Positions 1 to 11,208 are shown, counted from the first letter of the stretch. The stretch: DNA of 64,000 bases from Sarcophilus harrisii (GCF_902635505.1 NC_045429.1:464645359-464709358), one strand, 5' to 3'. The notes: a model not told the origin generated them from the letters alone. Translations and numbers: made by a program.

Positions 1-300
1 ACTCAGTTGTCTGAGAAATGAGGCCTTTATCAAAAACACTGGCCATAAAAACCATTTCCCAGATTTTGCTTCCTTTCTGATTGCATTGGCTTTGCTTGTG
101 CGAACTCTTTTTAATTTAATGTAATGAAAATTAGCCATTTTACATTTCATAGTGTTCTCATGATGTTTGGTCATGCCATTTTCCAGTTTTTGTCAAATGG
201 TGAGTTCTTCTCCGAGAAACTGGAGTCCTTGTGTTTTATCAAATAATAAACTACTATAGCATTTATATCTTGCGCTATTAGAGTTTATTTAGCAAAGGTG
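1..300 (-). mobile_element. L1 LINE fragment, 3' part of ORF2 (antisense)
   Basis: Read on the minus strand, this matches the same L1 segment seen in sense orientation at 59780-60106. Shared landmarks are 'aaatgtaaaatgg', 'cattacattaa' and the 'gataaaggcctcatttctc' stretch that ends marsupial L1 ORF2. It continues past the left edge and is too mutated to encode protein. The inner boundary near 300 is approximate. Confidence 0.7.
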
Positions 301-339
301 GCCATGAGGGCAGACTGCACTTTGGCAGCTGTATACAGA

Positions 340-540
340 ACTGACTGATTAATCAACAAGCTTTTAAAAGTACCGTCTATGTGCCAGGTACTGTGCTAAG
401 TGCTGAATGTGAAAAGAGGCAAAAGACACTACCAGCTTTCAAGGACTCCCAGATTAATAGGGGTGGGAATAACCATGTACAAGCAAAGTATATACAAAAT
501 TAATTGGAGTTCATCAACGTAGGGAAGGCTTACATTCCCC
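340..540. repeat. Ancient mammal-wide dispersed repeat, family unassigned
   Basis: Carries the recurrent phrases 'gtgccaggtactgtgctaag', 'gaggcaaaagacactaccag' and 'caaggactcccagattaat'. A diverged relative lies at 62275-62430, so this is a dispersed repeat rather than unique sequence. I could not decide between an L2/CR1-type LINE end and a SINE. Confidence 0.5.
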
Positions 541-568
541 TCCTCCCCCCATCATCCATTGAATAGTC

Positions 569-758
569 CAGGGGTCCTCAAACTACTGCCCTTGGCCAGA
601 TGCAGCACCTGAGGATGATTATTCCCCTCCCCCAGGGTTATGAAGTTTCTTCATTTAAAGGTCCACAAAACAAAGTTTTGTTTTTACTGTAGTCCAGCCC
701 TCCAACAGTCTGAGGGACAGTAAACTGGCCCCCTATTTAAAAAGTTTGAGGACCCCTG
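569..758. mobile_element. Non-autonomous hAT-type DNA transposon (about 190 bp)
   Basis: The ends form a perfect 16-bp terminal inverted repeat, CAGGGGTCCTCAAACT at 569 and its reverse complement ending at 758. The interior has no coding capacity, as expected of a MITE mobilised in trans by a hAT transposase. The 8-bp flanks (561-568 and 759-766) do not match, so the target-site duplication has decayed or a boundary is slightly off. hAT elements of this type are common in opossum-like genomes. Confidence 0.75.
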
Positions 759-861
759 TTTAATTGCTTTATTTCTTATTTCTACTGCACAGCTTTCTTT
801 ATACAAGTCCCAAGAGTCCTAGGTAGGTCAATTTATAAGGAAGAGGTTAAGTGTCCTTTCA

Positions 862-1737
862 GGTAGAAGGCCTTCCCACATTGCAGTCATAAGGCTTCTC
901 TCTAGTATGAATTCTCTGATGGCTGGTTGAAAGTCTTCTCACATTCATTACATTCATGATGCTTTTCTCCATTTGGGATTTTCTGGTGCAGGAAGGACTT
1001 CAAAAATAAATAAGATTTCTTCTCAATGTGAATTTTTTGATTGGAAGGAAGGGATGAATTGTGGTAGGAAGCTTTCTCATCTATACTATATTTAGAAGGT
1101 GTCTGTGCTTTGTGAATTTGCTGTGAATTTCATTTAATTTTCTGGTTTTGGAGCAAGCCTTCCCAGACTGAGTATTCTCTCCAATGACCTGTTTTTTGAT
1201 GGGAACTGATGGTTGGGCTTAGATGGCTTTCTCAAATTCATTAGGCAATCCAGGTTTCTTTCCAGAATAGATTCTATGATATGCAATAAAATCTGATTTA
1301 GATGTAGAAACTATTTCCCCAGAGCAAATTTTATGACCTTTCCTTGGTTCTGAAGATTAAGTGAAGTTCTCCTGCCTCTCTTTCTGTGTGTGTTGTATTT
1401 GGGAAGATCCTTTCCTAGAAATACTATTATCTCTTACAAAAATATTTGCTTCCAAACTGATGCTTTGGACACATTTATCACCTGCACAACTCATTGTTTT
1501 ACTGGGAGTTTCCTTTTGGATGATCTTGAGATGATTTTGAGATGATTTTGGATGATTTGATGATTTTGAGGTGATTTTGAGATTGATTTTGCATGATTGC
1601 TGAGGATTTTTATCCTCCATGCTCTGCTGCCTTTCTAATCTGACATCCCAATCTCAGATTCCTCTCAGACTGGAAACTCAGAGACCATCCTTTGTGAGTC
1701 CACAGAATATCCAGTTTTCAGGCCTTTTCTCCCAAAC
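862..1737 (-). pseudogene. Decayed KRAB-ZNF zinc-finger exon (left paralogue)
   Basis: Relic of the last exon of a KRAB zinc-finger gene, sister to the intact gene at 20.3 kb. On the minus strand it starts after an acceptor-like pyrimidine run ending CCAG at 1738. It then follows the intact gene's pre-finger region, sharing the 'tatgatatgcaataaaatct' stretch near 1280 and the 'ttggttctgaag' stretch near 1345. Near 860-1000 it shows a finger (HHECNECEKTFN) and the start of another, but the frame shifts inside the first finger and again in the next (TREKPYDCNVGRP). The array then ends abruptly, so most fingers are gone. An ATG at 1620 opens an 88-codon frame, ended by TGA, that is mostly the expanded repeat at 1505-1590. 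Both KRAB exons are missing upstream. I read it as a dead paralogue. Confidence 0.8.
1505..1595. repeat. Imperfect tandem repeat (gatgattttga)n
   Basis: About seven diverged copies of an 8-12 bp unit close to 'gatgattttga', inside the decayed zinc-finger exon. The matching part of the intact gene (near 22,520-22,560) lacks the expansion, so it arose in the relic after it separated from its sister. Read on the minus strand it would encode a lysine/serine/asparagine-rich stretch. Confidence 0.6.
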
Positions 1738-1793
1738 TGGAAAAAAAAAGAAAGAAAATGGAAATGTCCCCAGTAAGCCAGTTGGACATACCT

Positions 1794-2216
1794 TGTTGGT
1801 ACAGTCCCTTTCTGTGGGATGTAGAAGACCCTTACTCAAAATGACTACTTAGAGATCACTCAGTAGAAAGCAGAAAGGTTGTTTATTAAAATCTCCGGAG
1901 GATGAGCTGTACTATCACGAGATAAGAAAGAGAAAACTCATGATAGGAGGACTAAAGAAGTAGTAAAGATACACAGTTTTTATACAAGAGAATACATCAC
2001 AAGTAAGAGAGCATTGAGAAGGGGAGGGAGAGTCATCAGATTGGTTGTTGCTATCCCTAGAGGTTGGAATGGAAGCTTTCTATTTCCCTGAAATCACCTG
2101 ATTGCTAGGACACAGAAAATCAGGCCTTCAGGCTTCAGATAATTAAACAGACAAGTGGTCAAGCTAATAGACTAAATATCGATAAATGAGCTTTGAGAAG
2201 GAGAATGAAAACAACA
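1794..2216 (-). mobile_element. Solo LTR of an endogenous retrovirus (minus orientation)
   Basis: On the minus strand the element runs TGTTG...CAACA, has a TATA box (TTGTATAAAAACTG near 1980) and, about 95 bp further, an AATAAA signal (1882-1887 on the plus strand). This is the U3-R-U5 layout of an LTR of about 423 bp. No internal retroviral sequence adjoins it and I see no clear flanking duplication. It lies in the former intron of the left ZNF relic, so it inserted after, or while, that locus decayed. Confidence 0.65.
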
Positions 2217-2362
2217 TCAGGCTCCCACCACTCGGATTCCAGGTCCCTGGGAAGTACTGGGTAGGGCCTGGATTGAGGAAAATTGAGCTTACCCACTGCT
2301 TGTCCCAGTGTTCTCATCTGGGACAGCACCCACTTCCCAGGGTACTCAGCATGGCATCCATC

Positions 2363-2440
2363 AGCATGGAGACCTGGCTGTCAGGAGCATGGGAGCCATT
2401 CCAGTGTCCAGAACTCACTCCTCTTGGGCAAGGGCAGAGA
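2363..2440 (-). pseudogene. Copy of the KRAB-ZNF start exon (MAPMLLTARSP)
   Basis: Near-identical copy of the start exon at 26339-26416. The acceptor (CTCCCCAG, minus strand) and the ATG with MAPMLLTARSP are preserved. The sequence diverges from the sister copy immediately after codon 11, so the CAG|GTGAGT splice donor is missing and translation meets TGA two codons later. The KRAB exons that should follow are absent: only about 200 bp of non-LTR sequence separates this exon from the decayed finger exon, against 3.6 kb in the intact gene. It is a stranded start exon that may still be transcribed. Confidence 0.8.
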
Positions 2441-2614
2441 GCTGGGGAGGAAAAGGAAACCGTGAGTGGGGCTGGCCCTGCCCTGCCTGAGAACACCCCC
2501 AAAGCCTTCTCCCCCATCCTTCAGCGCCGTCTGCCAGATGTTGGGGATATGTGGGTAAAGAAAGCACCGCTGGTCCCCCAGAACCTTATGTTCCCAGGGA
2601 GAGGCTCGAAGTCC

Positions 2615-2830
2615 AGTCTAAGAAACTTGGGTTCACTCCCATCTACAAGTGGAAGAAGACCTCTCTGAGCCTCAGTTTGCTCACCTAGAAAATGGGTAAA
2701 ATCAGTCCCACCTACCTCGGGGCTGTTTGGGGCATTAGGGGCATAAATCAATTCAATTGATTATTCAATCAAATGACTCAACCCATGCAATGTGCTATGT
2801 AAGCCTTAAAGCACTAAATGCAGGGCATGG
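2615..2830 (+). mobile_element. MIR/Ther-1 SINE in the duplicated block (left copy)
   Basis: The core phrases 'gagcctcagtttgctcacc' and 'aaaatgggtaaaat' followed by 'cccacctacctc' are the MIR/Ther-1 signature. The same element lies at 26589-26805 in the sister block, with very few differences. It predates the duplication and sits in the first intron. Confidence 0.6.
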
Positions 2831-2924
2831 GTATTTTTCGGATCCTCCTGTTTCCAGAGAAAATGAGGGCTAGGTAAGGATCAAAGGAACACAGATGGGA
2901 GGAAAGGGTGGGGGGTTCCTAGTG

Positions 2925-3375
2925 CTGAAAGAGAGGAGGAGAAGGGGGAGCAGACAGGGAAAGGAGAAGGAAGAAAGGGAGGAGAGGGAGAGAGAGAGAG
3001 AAAGAGGAGGGGAGAGTTAAGGAGAAAAGGCAGAGGAGGGGAAAGAGGAAAAAAGGAGGAAGAAGAAGAAGGAGGAAAAAGGGGAAGAAAGGGAACAGAA
3101 GGGGGGAGAAGAGAAGGGAGAGGGAAAGGACGGAGGGCAGAGGAGAGAGAGGAAGAAAGAGTAGAAATGAGAGTTAGGGAGAAAAGGGGAAAGAGTAAAA
3201 AAGAGGGAGGAGGGGTTAGAAGGCAAAGAGGAGGAGGAGGAGGAGGTGGTAGATGAGACAGGAAGAGAGAAGAGGAAAGACAAGAGGGAGGAAGGGGAGG
3301 ATGGTGAGGAGTAGCAAAGAGAAGCTGTAAGCGAGGGAGGATGAGGAAGGGAGGGGTAAGAGGGAGGAGGGCAGC
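2925..3375. repeat. Purine-rich tract (left promoter copy)
   Basis: About 450 bp of almost pure A/G on the plus strand (pyrimidine on the gene-sense minus strand), with gga, gaa and ga runs. It lies between the start exon and the core promoter, exactly as at 26,905-27,365 in the intact gene. Such tracts can form triplex (H-DNA) structures and slip in replication. Long open frames here are low-complexity artefacts. Confidence 0.8.
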
Positions 3376-3479
3376 AAGCAGAGCCTTGGAGCAGGAGGCA
3401 CCGCAGGCACTGACCTGGAGCTGGCCTCGGAAACACCCGTGGCTCCCACCAGAGAAGAATCAGGACAGTAGGGGGAAGA

Positions 3480-3640
3480 GGAAGTCACCTGTGAGAACCT
3501 GCCAATCAAGCGGGACCTCCCAGCGTTTCCACGACAACCGTTCTATAGTTGATGGCAGCTAAGCCCCCACGCCTTCTGGGAAATGTAGTCTTGAGGAGCT
3601 GGAGAGCTGTGCTCATGCACGATTTAGGTGCTGCTGCCCT
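3480..3640 (-). promoter_or_regulatory. KRAB-ZNF core promoter, left (diverged) copy
   Basis: Aligns with the intact gene's promoter at 27,470-27,620 at roughly 75-80% identity by eye. Preserved elements are a CCAAT box (3502-3506), an RFX X-box-like site GTTTCCACGACAAC (3525-3538) and the ZNF143/THAP11 SBS-type motif gccttctgggaaatgtagt (3571-3589), which is identical in both copies. The TATA-like stretch of the other copy is degraded here (ttctatagtt). CpGs are fewer than in the intact copy, as expected of a promoter losing methylation protection. Confidence 0.65.
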
Positions 3641-4640
3641 GGAAACCTGCAGTGCCCAGTTGGAAGAGGAAGAGTCGGGAGCTGGCTGGGTCTTAGGTGG
3701 CCGGTTGTCCTGTTCTCCTTGCTGCCTTGCAGTGAGATGTCCCAGGCCTGGGCAGAGGGTGAGGTGGTGGGCGGCCCCTGCATTTTCCCCAAAAAATGTG
3801 CTTTCAGCAGTTGGGAGCCTGTGCTGGAGGATGGCAGTCACAACCTGTTCCCCTATGGAGACTCCTCCGCTGCCTGGAGCCTGGGAAAGGGCCAAGAGTC
3901 TCCTGAAGTGGACAGACAGAAGATAGACTGCTCAGACCAGATTATTTAATTTAAAGTACCCTTTATTGGCTGGCTGGCCAGTGACTGACCCCACTAGGAC
4001 AGGCTAGTAGAGATCAGCCCCAAACCTTTAGCGAGGTACACTTTTAAGCGCGTTTGCCACATTCTGGTACAGCCTTGCGGTTACAAATTTCGGAAATCAC
4101 TGACAGTTTCTCATTTACAATGGGGATATGTCTGGATGTGAGTGAGCACACAACAGAACCTGTTGACATGTTTTGCAATGTTGTCCCGACTCTGTTAGGC
4201 ACACACTTCTCAGAAAGTCTGAGACTTCAACTGCTCCTCGGAAAATCTAGGGTCTCATGAACGTGGGGCCCAGGCTGAACATAACACTTCCCTTACTTTT
4301 GTTTAGGCAACATTTTCCTATAACCCTGAGGCCCCTTGACCTAGGGATGAGAGGGTCAGTATTTTGTCCATTTCACTCCCAAATAGGCTGCCCCCTTGGC
4401 CCCCATAACCCATCACCATGCTCAGCCCCCCACTTTTGGCTGAATCATGTTCATTCTCTGAATTCTTTCTCTGTGGGCAGATTCCCTTTGCAAATCAGGG
4501 TCTCTCCTCGACATCAGGTGTGAGCTCTTCCTTGATCCCCTTTTCTTTTATGCAGCCCTTGGAGGCCTGAGTTCCTGGCTGCAGGGCCTGGAGGTGGAAG
4601 GGCGGAGGGCCCTCTGGGTCTTCAGGCTCCAGACTGGATA
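3641..4640. other. GC-moderate flank with a possible LTR
   Basis: The stretch 3641-3940 is weakly related to the flank of the intact promoter. From about 3945 to 4560 the minus strand could be an LTR: there is an AATAAA (plus TTTATT at 3962-3967) in an 'aataaagggtacttt' context. I found no confident TG...CA ends, so I leave it unassigned. Confidence 0.3.
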
Positions 4641-5310
4641 CTATTATATATTAGAAGTGATGAGGTCTAGATATGGGATACCTAAATGAACTTAGGGTTT
4701 AATTGAGGTCTAGTGGCAGGTTTGGGGTACAGGGAGTCAAATGAAGCTCCCCTGTAACCCCATTGGATTCGGCACAAGAATATGGTGTTAAATGAAGTCT
4801 AATGGTGGTGTGAGTCTCCAGTAAAAGCATTTATTGGCCTGAAAAGCTAGATTGATAAAAGAAGTTTATTATGGGGTTTGGAAGAAAGGTTAAAGTATAG
4901 TTAAGGAAATAGGCAAAGGTAGAGATAAGAAGGGCAGAGGACAGAGGGTCCAGTGGACAGAGGGTCTTGACATGCCAGGCGTGAGGCTGGCCCTTTTATA
5001 ATGGGAAATTTAGCTAGAGGGGCCTGTGGGTTTAGTCCCAAGTTGGCTCAGGTCCAGATCTTCTATTGGAATTCAAAGGGACCAGGATTTGTGAGTTGGG
5101 AATCAGAAAGAAAGGAATCTTAAAGGAACCAAACCTGCATCAAAAAGCACAATTGTCACCAAAATTCAGGTATCAAGGACAATTTAGCAAAGAAGAATCC
5201 AAAGGAGATGGGCTTCATTTCTGCCTCTGCCCTTCTTTAGGAGGAGGGAACAGAAAGGACAGAAGCAAAGAGAGCCTTCCAGTGACTTTCTCTCCTTTTT
5301 CTCTCCTTCC
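4640..5310 (-). mobile_element. LTR of a second endogenous retrovirus family (minus orientation)
   Basis: On the minus strand a TATA box (TTATAAAAGGGCC near 5000) is followed about 130 bp later by AATAAACTT (near 4866) and a second AATAAA about 40 bp on. This order fits U3-R-U5. It abuts the outer end of the ERV1 provirus at 5318. The exact ends and any flanking duplication are unclear, so the coordinates are approximate. Confidence 0.5.
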
Positions 5311-5317
5311 TTTTGTG

Positions 5318-5711
5318 TGGGACAATAGGGTCACAAAAACAATTAGAAACTCTCAGAGTAAAAAAAAAAAAAAGCAAAAAGGGGTTTGTTAGGGTCTCCC
5401 ATGTGACAAGGTGTTTGTTAGGAAAGCAGGGCAAAGCAAAAACTGCAAAACACTAGATGAAATAGCCTCAATGCAGGTTATTTTCTCCCATTGTTTGGGG
5501 GGAGTAGAGGTTTACATTCTCAAAATGAAAATCTATCTCAGAACAATGAATTGCCTTTAAAAGCAGTACTTGAATGCTAAGTAAGAGGTGGTGGGAAACA
5601 GGGGAGGGCAAACACTTGCAGCTTTTTAGCTATAACTCAAATTGTTATTATAAAGTCTCAGGTCACAATTAGGGCATAGTTTAAGGCTGGATTCCCATGA
5701 AAGGGTCTTCA
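5318..5711 (-). repeat. 3' LTR of the ERV1 provirus
   Basis: On the minus strand it starts TGAAGACCC, like gammaretroviral U3, and ends TGTCCCA, like the partner LTR. Shared blocks with 11209-11712 include 'ctttaaaagcagtactt', 'aaaactgcaaaacac' and 'gacaaggtgtttgt'. It is about 110 bp shorter than the partner. Confidence 0.7.
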
Positions 5712-6102
5712 CTCAGTTAATTCCACACAATCCTTCCTCTTTGTTATCCTTTGAAGACCTCAGACACACTATTGTTGACAAATTTCCTCAACCATATTGT
5801 TCTCAGTCTCCAATCCCTCTGGACCTGGTTTGTCCTTTTTCTCTACTGGGGTCCATCCTTGTCTTACTGGACTTTCCTCTCCAGGTTGCTCAGTCTTTCT
5901 TCTGTGGAAATCCCAGTCTTGTTCCCAAAGGCCAAACTTTCTCTATAAACCCTCCTGTGGGTCATCCCATGGCCACCACTCTCCTCTGGGTCAGCCCACC
6001 ATAGCATCCTGCCTTGTGGTGTCTTTTCCCTTCCCTCATATCATGCTGTATCTCTCCTAACTCCACTATGCTTTCCCACCCCACATCTCCCTATAGCTAA
6101 CC

Positions 6103-6505
6103 TGTAATGTCTGGGCTAGCTCTCTGGAGGGCCTCGGGACCAGCCCAAGTCCTTGGTCTTAGTGGAGGGGTGATGAAGGCAGTAGAGGCACCAGGAGGCT
6201 CTGGTCCATGATGGAGTCTTGAGTCTTCTCTGTGGCTGTCTCTTAAGAGCTGTGGCTGAGAGCTCTAGCTGAGAGAGTCTTCTGTGTCTGAGACTCCCTT
6301 AAATACATCAGTACAATTACATCACTACACCACACTGAGCAAGAGCCAGCTGTAGAACATTATGTCATTACATTACAGTAAGTATCACACTAAGTGTGTA
6401 CTCAGTTAACTAGAGTGGTTACGTAATTAGCTAGAGAATCATTATCTCATCAATCATACTGAGTCTTAAGTATACCTCTTCAGAGTACACTACACTACCA
6501 CTACA
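6103..6505 (-). mobile_element. Solo LTR nested in the ERV1 body
   Basis: Same LTR family as 30870-31160: both begin (plus strand) 'tgtaatgtc.gggctag' and share 'aagtccttggtcttagtgga' and 'ccattatctcatca'-type blocks. The ends are TGT...ACA. It is younger than the ERV1 it interrupts. The flanking 5-6 bp (taacc / ttacc) resemble a decayed target duplication. The family is not assigned. Confidence 0.7.
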
Positions 6506-9500
6506 TTACCAACTCTTTTAGGGTGCTACGTCCTTTTCAGGATTTAGCCTGCCAACTAAGGGCATGTCCAACCTCATGGGGTGCTCCCTTTCTACTGGGA
6601 AATTGTGAGTTCCACCAAGGAACTTATAAAATCCCTTTCCTTGCTAACTATATGCTCTCTTCAATCTATAACAAATCCAGTGTCTCTGTCATCTGGCTAG
6701 TAATTATTTTGACCATGGCCTGGTGTTTAATTAGCCTATTCAGTATACAAATTATGATTCTCTATCCTCAACTCCTGTCAGGGGCCATCTATCACCCCAA
6801 CCATTTGGGTCCCCAGTAATTAGAATAGGTAACTTTTCATAAACAAAAATTACTATCAGCAACAATAAAAATACTAAAAGAGACAGATATATCCATCTAG
6901 CAACAGATAGATGACTAGGCCAAATACTCACTTATTTAGGATATAATGACCACATTTTCAGATACGAAATTGCAAACTCTTGCATCCACTAAACACTTAC
7001 CCTGATTACAGAAAATTGCTATAAGAGGAAGAAGCAGGGATGTGATTATAATCAAAAACTGGTCCTTCAGGCCTCAGCCTGAGAGCACATGCATGACAGC
7101 TTTAGCTTAGATAAACAATTCCACCTTATAGCCAGATTCAGTAATAATTAGGTAGGTTCTTATTCAAAGGTATACTACCAGGAAACTAAGTCAGAAGGAT
7201 CTCTCCTTAAGCAGAGGCCAAGGTTGTCTTTACAACTCTTATCCAGACACTAACTACTACCTGTAACAATTTAGGATCACATTCCTCTCAATAGCTTGTG
7301 GCATTTTCCTTTCATATGATGGATTACTGGCTTGATGATCAGACAATCATATCTGAATTCAAAACCTTAAATAATATCAGTTTCAGTCTCAGATTTTATC
7401 TCAAATAGCAGGACTCATTAATCAAAGCTTGAGGTGACTTTAGATCTCTCTCAAGGATTACATATCCTAATTAAGTATTGACTATATCGAAGTAGATGAG
7501 TTTTAATTCAACATTACACAAATCATTGTACTTTAAGATGCTCAATAACCAATCTATATCAAAACATGTTCAGGTATTAACCATATTCAAAGGACAAAGA
7601 TAGACTATTTGCTCAGAATTTCCAAAACAATGGGAACAACTCTAAAATGACTCAATACAAACCAACTAAAACTCACATAGAATATAAAGTATCCTATTTC
7701 ATATTAAAGAATCCTATCAGAATTAATTTTCTTCATCCTAAAAAAAGTTAATTCAATTTCCTCCAATTGAAGAGTCCTTTTAAACTTTTCTCAAAATATA
7801 AATAACAGGTAGAACATCAATATAGTTAAAATTCCTCTAAGCACAATTACTCTCCCCTCCCACCAAAACATTCTCAATTGCAAAGTGAATTTAAGAGGTT
7901 ATAAATTGCCCTTAACAAATCCATTCTTGAAGTTCCTCCACAGATCCTTTAAACCTGGTGTTCTCAGCCTCTAGATTGCAGTCTCAGTCATCTGTAGAGT
8001 CTGGTAAAGTCCTTCCATTCTGCTGCTTCAAGGAGGACTTAGTAAGCATCCATTCTCCTGCACACTATGAACTCCAAAGGTGTTATCTGGATCAGTAATC
8101 CTTGTTTTCTAAGGGCTAAAATGGGATGACGGTTAATAACTCTAAATGCCAGTATATAGTTTCTTAAAAACTTATCCTTTGTTTCAAAAGAGGTCTTTTC
8201 CTTTTTTTTTCCCCAAATAAAAGTAAACCAAGCAGCATCACATCTGGGGAAGATCACTTCTGGGAACAGTTCTAATTTTTTTTTTTTTTTTTTTTTTAAT
8301 AAAACAATGGGCAAGCATTTGGTCCAAGGCAATCTAGTCTCTAACATCAATTTAGTAATCCATTTCTTAAGAATCTGATTCATTCTTTTTACTTTCTCTG
8401 ATGAGGGCAGTTGCCTAGGTACGTGGAATTGTCACTCAATTTGCAATCCTTCCCTATTATTTCTTTAAAAACCTTAGAAGTAAAACATGTTCCTTTGTCA
8501 GAGTCAATAATCTCTACCAATCCATACATGGGTACAATTTGTTCCAATATTATTCCACTAACCACTCTTAGCAGCAGAGCCCAGAGGAAATCTTCCGCCC
8601 ATCCTCACTGGAGTTGCTTCATTAAAATCTAAGCTGAATATTTTGGAGCCAGGCTCCCTTTCTACAGAGGGACACTTCTTCAATACCTTCTTGTTTATCT
8701 TTAGACATCTAAAGTGTTTATCATACATCTTTTAGATACAATTTGTTCTGCAACTACACATAACCAAAATTTCTTGCTTTTATGTCTTTGTTAAAGGTAG
8801 AAAGCAAGACAAATCTTAAGATTCAGAATATAGGCAATATTTAAATAACCTTGGACCAAATTTCACAAAAATTATACCACATATCCAGCTGGGCTGACAA
8901 AATGTACAGCTCATATAATTTTTACAAATTGTCAAATGTACAAATTAGAAAGCATCATAGTAGCTTAATTATATTTCATCTAAAGAAGAAAGTCCTCTTG
9001 AGTTGCCAGAGAACCAAAATTTGTTTAAATTTAAAATAAAATGAAATACAGATTTAAATTCTAGTAGCAATACTTCAATATCAATTCTAAAATATCTAAA
9101 AAACAAGTTCACAATTTTAATACACACTAGTTACTAGTGATTATAGAATTCTAGAACCAGAATTCCAATTTAAACACACACATACATACACACACACACA
9201 ACCCCAAAATTTAAGGTGCCAGAAAATTGCCCTTTCAAGTCCGTCCACAGGACTTTAAGAATGTGGAGGACTCTAAGACCTTGGGGAAGAGGAGCAGAGA
9301 AATTTGAACCCAAGTGTCCAGCTATAGGTCTATGGTCCAGTGATTAGCCCATCCTCCATGCCAGAAAAGATGGGATCCCTGGCAAAAATGTTGGAGCATC
9401 AGTGCAAACCCCAGAAGTATTCAGGCCATCCAGGGACACCATGCTAGCTATCACAAACCTGAGAAGTATAGAAAATCCCAAGGAGGGCTGGTTTTTTTTT

Positions 9501-11208
9501 TTCCTTCTGCAGTTTTTGTTTTGTTTTGTTTTGTTTGTTTGTTAAATCTCAAGTTCTGGCCCTTTTTGATCATGTAAATTAGGCCTACTTAAAAATATAA
9601 TAGACCAATTCAACTTAGCTGATAGTGCCAAGTAACTTAAAACTTAGTTTCAAACCCCCCACAATCTGCTAAAATGTTTTAACAGTTCTGTGACTTCAAT
9701 TATTTCTGTAAGCCCAAGTTGGCCAGTTCTAGGTCTACAGAAAAGTCAGGTTTTCTAGTATCGTTTTTTGTGTAATAGTTAAAAACTTTCCCTATCTCAC
9801 ACCTAGTCCTTCCATAACTATAAGCTATTTGCATAAGACCAATTATGTACAAAACAATCCCACAATAGACAGTACCTTTTCTTTTGTAATTCGACTGACA
9901 GAGAGAAACACGGAAGGCACAATTCAGGCTCACACCCACACACAAACACTAACTGCTTTTCTAAATCAATCAAGCTCCTATTCTTTTTCCCACCTTAGAG
10001 TAGAATTGAGGAGGGGAACCTTAGGAGCCAGCTGGCCTGGGCTTGAAGATTCCTTTGAATTTACACCACGCCCTCAAAAGATGGACAGTTTCTCCAAGTG
10101 AATGAGGCGCCTGCCCAAAAAAACCCCAACACTGTTTCCCTATACATTTTGGAACCTCATCCCAATTCTTCCTGGAACACAAAATAGGTTTAGAGCCAGC
10201 TACCTTCCTTTTCCAAGCTTCATAGTTTCTTATCCTCTCTGTTGGGGACTTATTGATCTTACCAAAGGAAAATAGAATCATTATGAATTGAACTGATGAG
10301 AGCAAAACCAGACAGCCCTGTAAAATTATGTAAAATCACCAATAAAAAGTTATACAAACTTAAATGGTCTTAAGTCCTCTGAAACCAGGAAGAATCTCCA
10401 GAGAATGACTCTTTTCATATACAAACCTAAATGGTCCCTCACTCTCTGGAACCAGGAAGAAGAATATCCAGCGAATGTACCTTTTCATATACAAACTTAA
10501 GTGGTCTTGCCTATTCTGTTCTATTTCTGTATAAAATAGGCCTTCAGAAAATGTCTTTGCAAAAATCACTTCTCTCTTGAGAATGATATTGCCTGCTAAG
10601 AATGCTCTTATCTTGGTGTCTTTCTAACTATAAAAGCCTTTTTATCACAGCCTTTGAGTAAGTAGAATTTCCTTCACTAAGAGCCTGCAACCTTGGAGAA
10701 TGAGAATGAGGATGAGGATTATCGCACACCCATTCCTACCATACCTCTTCTTCATGACCCTGCCCTCATCAAACCACTTAGAATCTTTCCAATATCAAAG
10801 GGAAATGGAAGCCTTTTAAAAACTTGAACCACCTAAATTCTCCCAATCCAAAACCCAGTCATCCAGGTGGCTCAACAGTTGCTTGACAGAGGCAAGTCCT
10901 TTTAGGGATAGAATATCTCTTCCCTCCTCACCAGTTCTTGCCCATCCCTGAGCTGTGCTGCCCGACCTGACTGGCTTCACAATTTTCTCAGATGGCTCAT
11001 CTCCTGGGCCGAATTAATCTATCTTTGCTCCTACTTCCATTTTTGCTTTCTCTCAGTGTCTCTCTTCGGGTATTTACCCAGTTGGAGCCGGAGTTCCTCA
11101 GTCAAGTCCAAGGATCACTAGAGAATTCTTTGGAGGGTGCCTGCCCAAGGATTCAGTATGGGAGAGATCCCTCACAAATAGGAATTATCTCAGAATGAGC
11201 CCCCAAAC

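Noticed and set aside
2314-2517. Minus-strand frame through the start-exon copy as a separate protein
   Set aside because: It crosses a splice acceptor and is in a different frame from the MAPMLLTARSP start.
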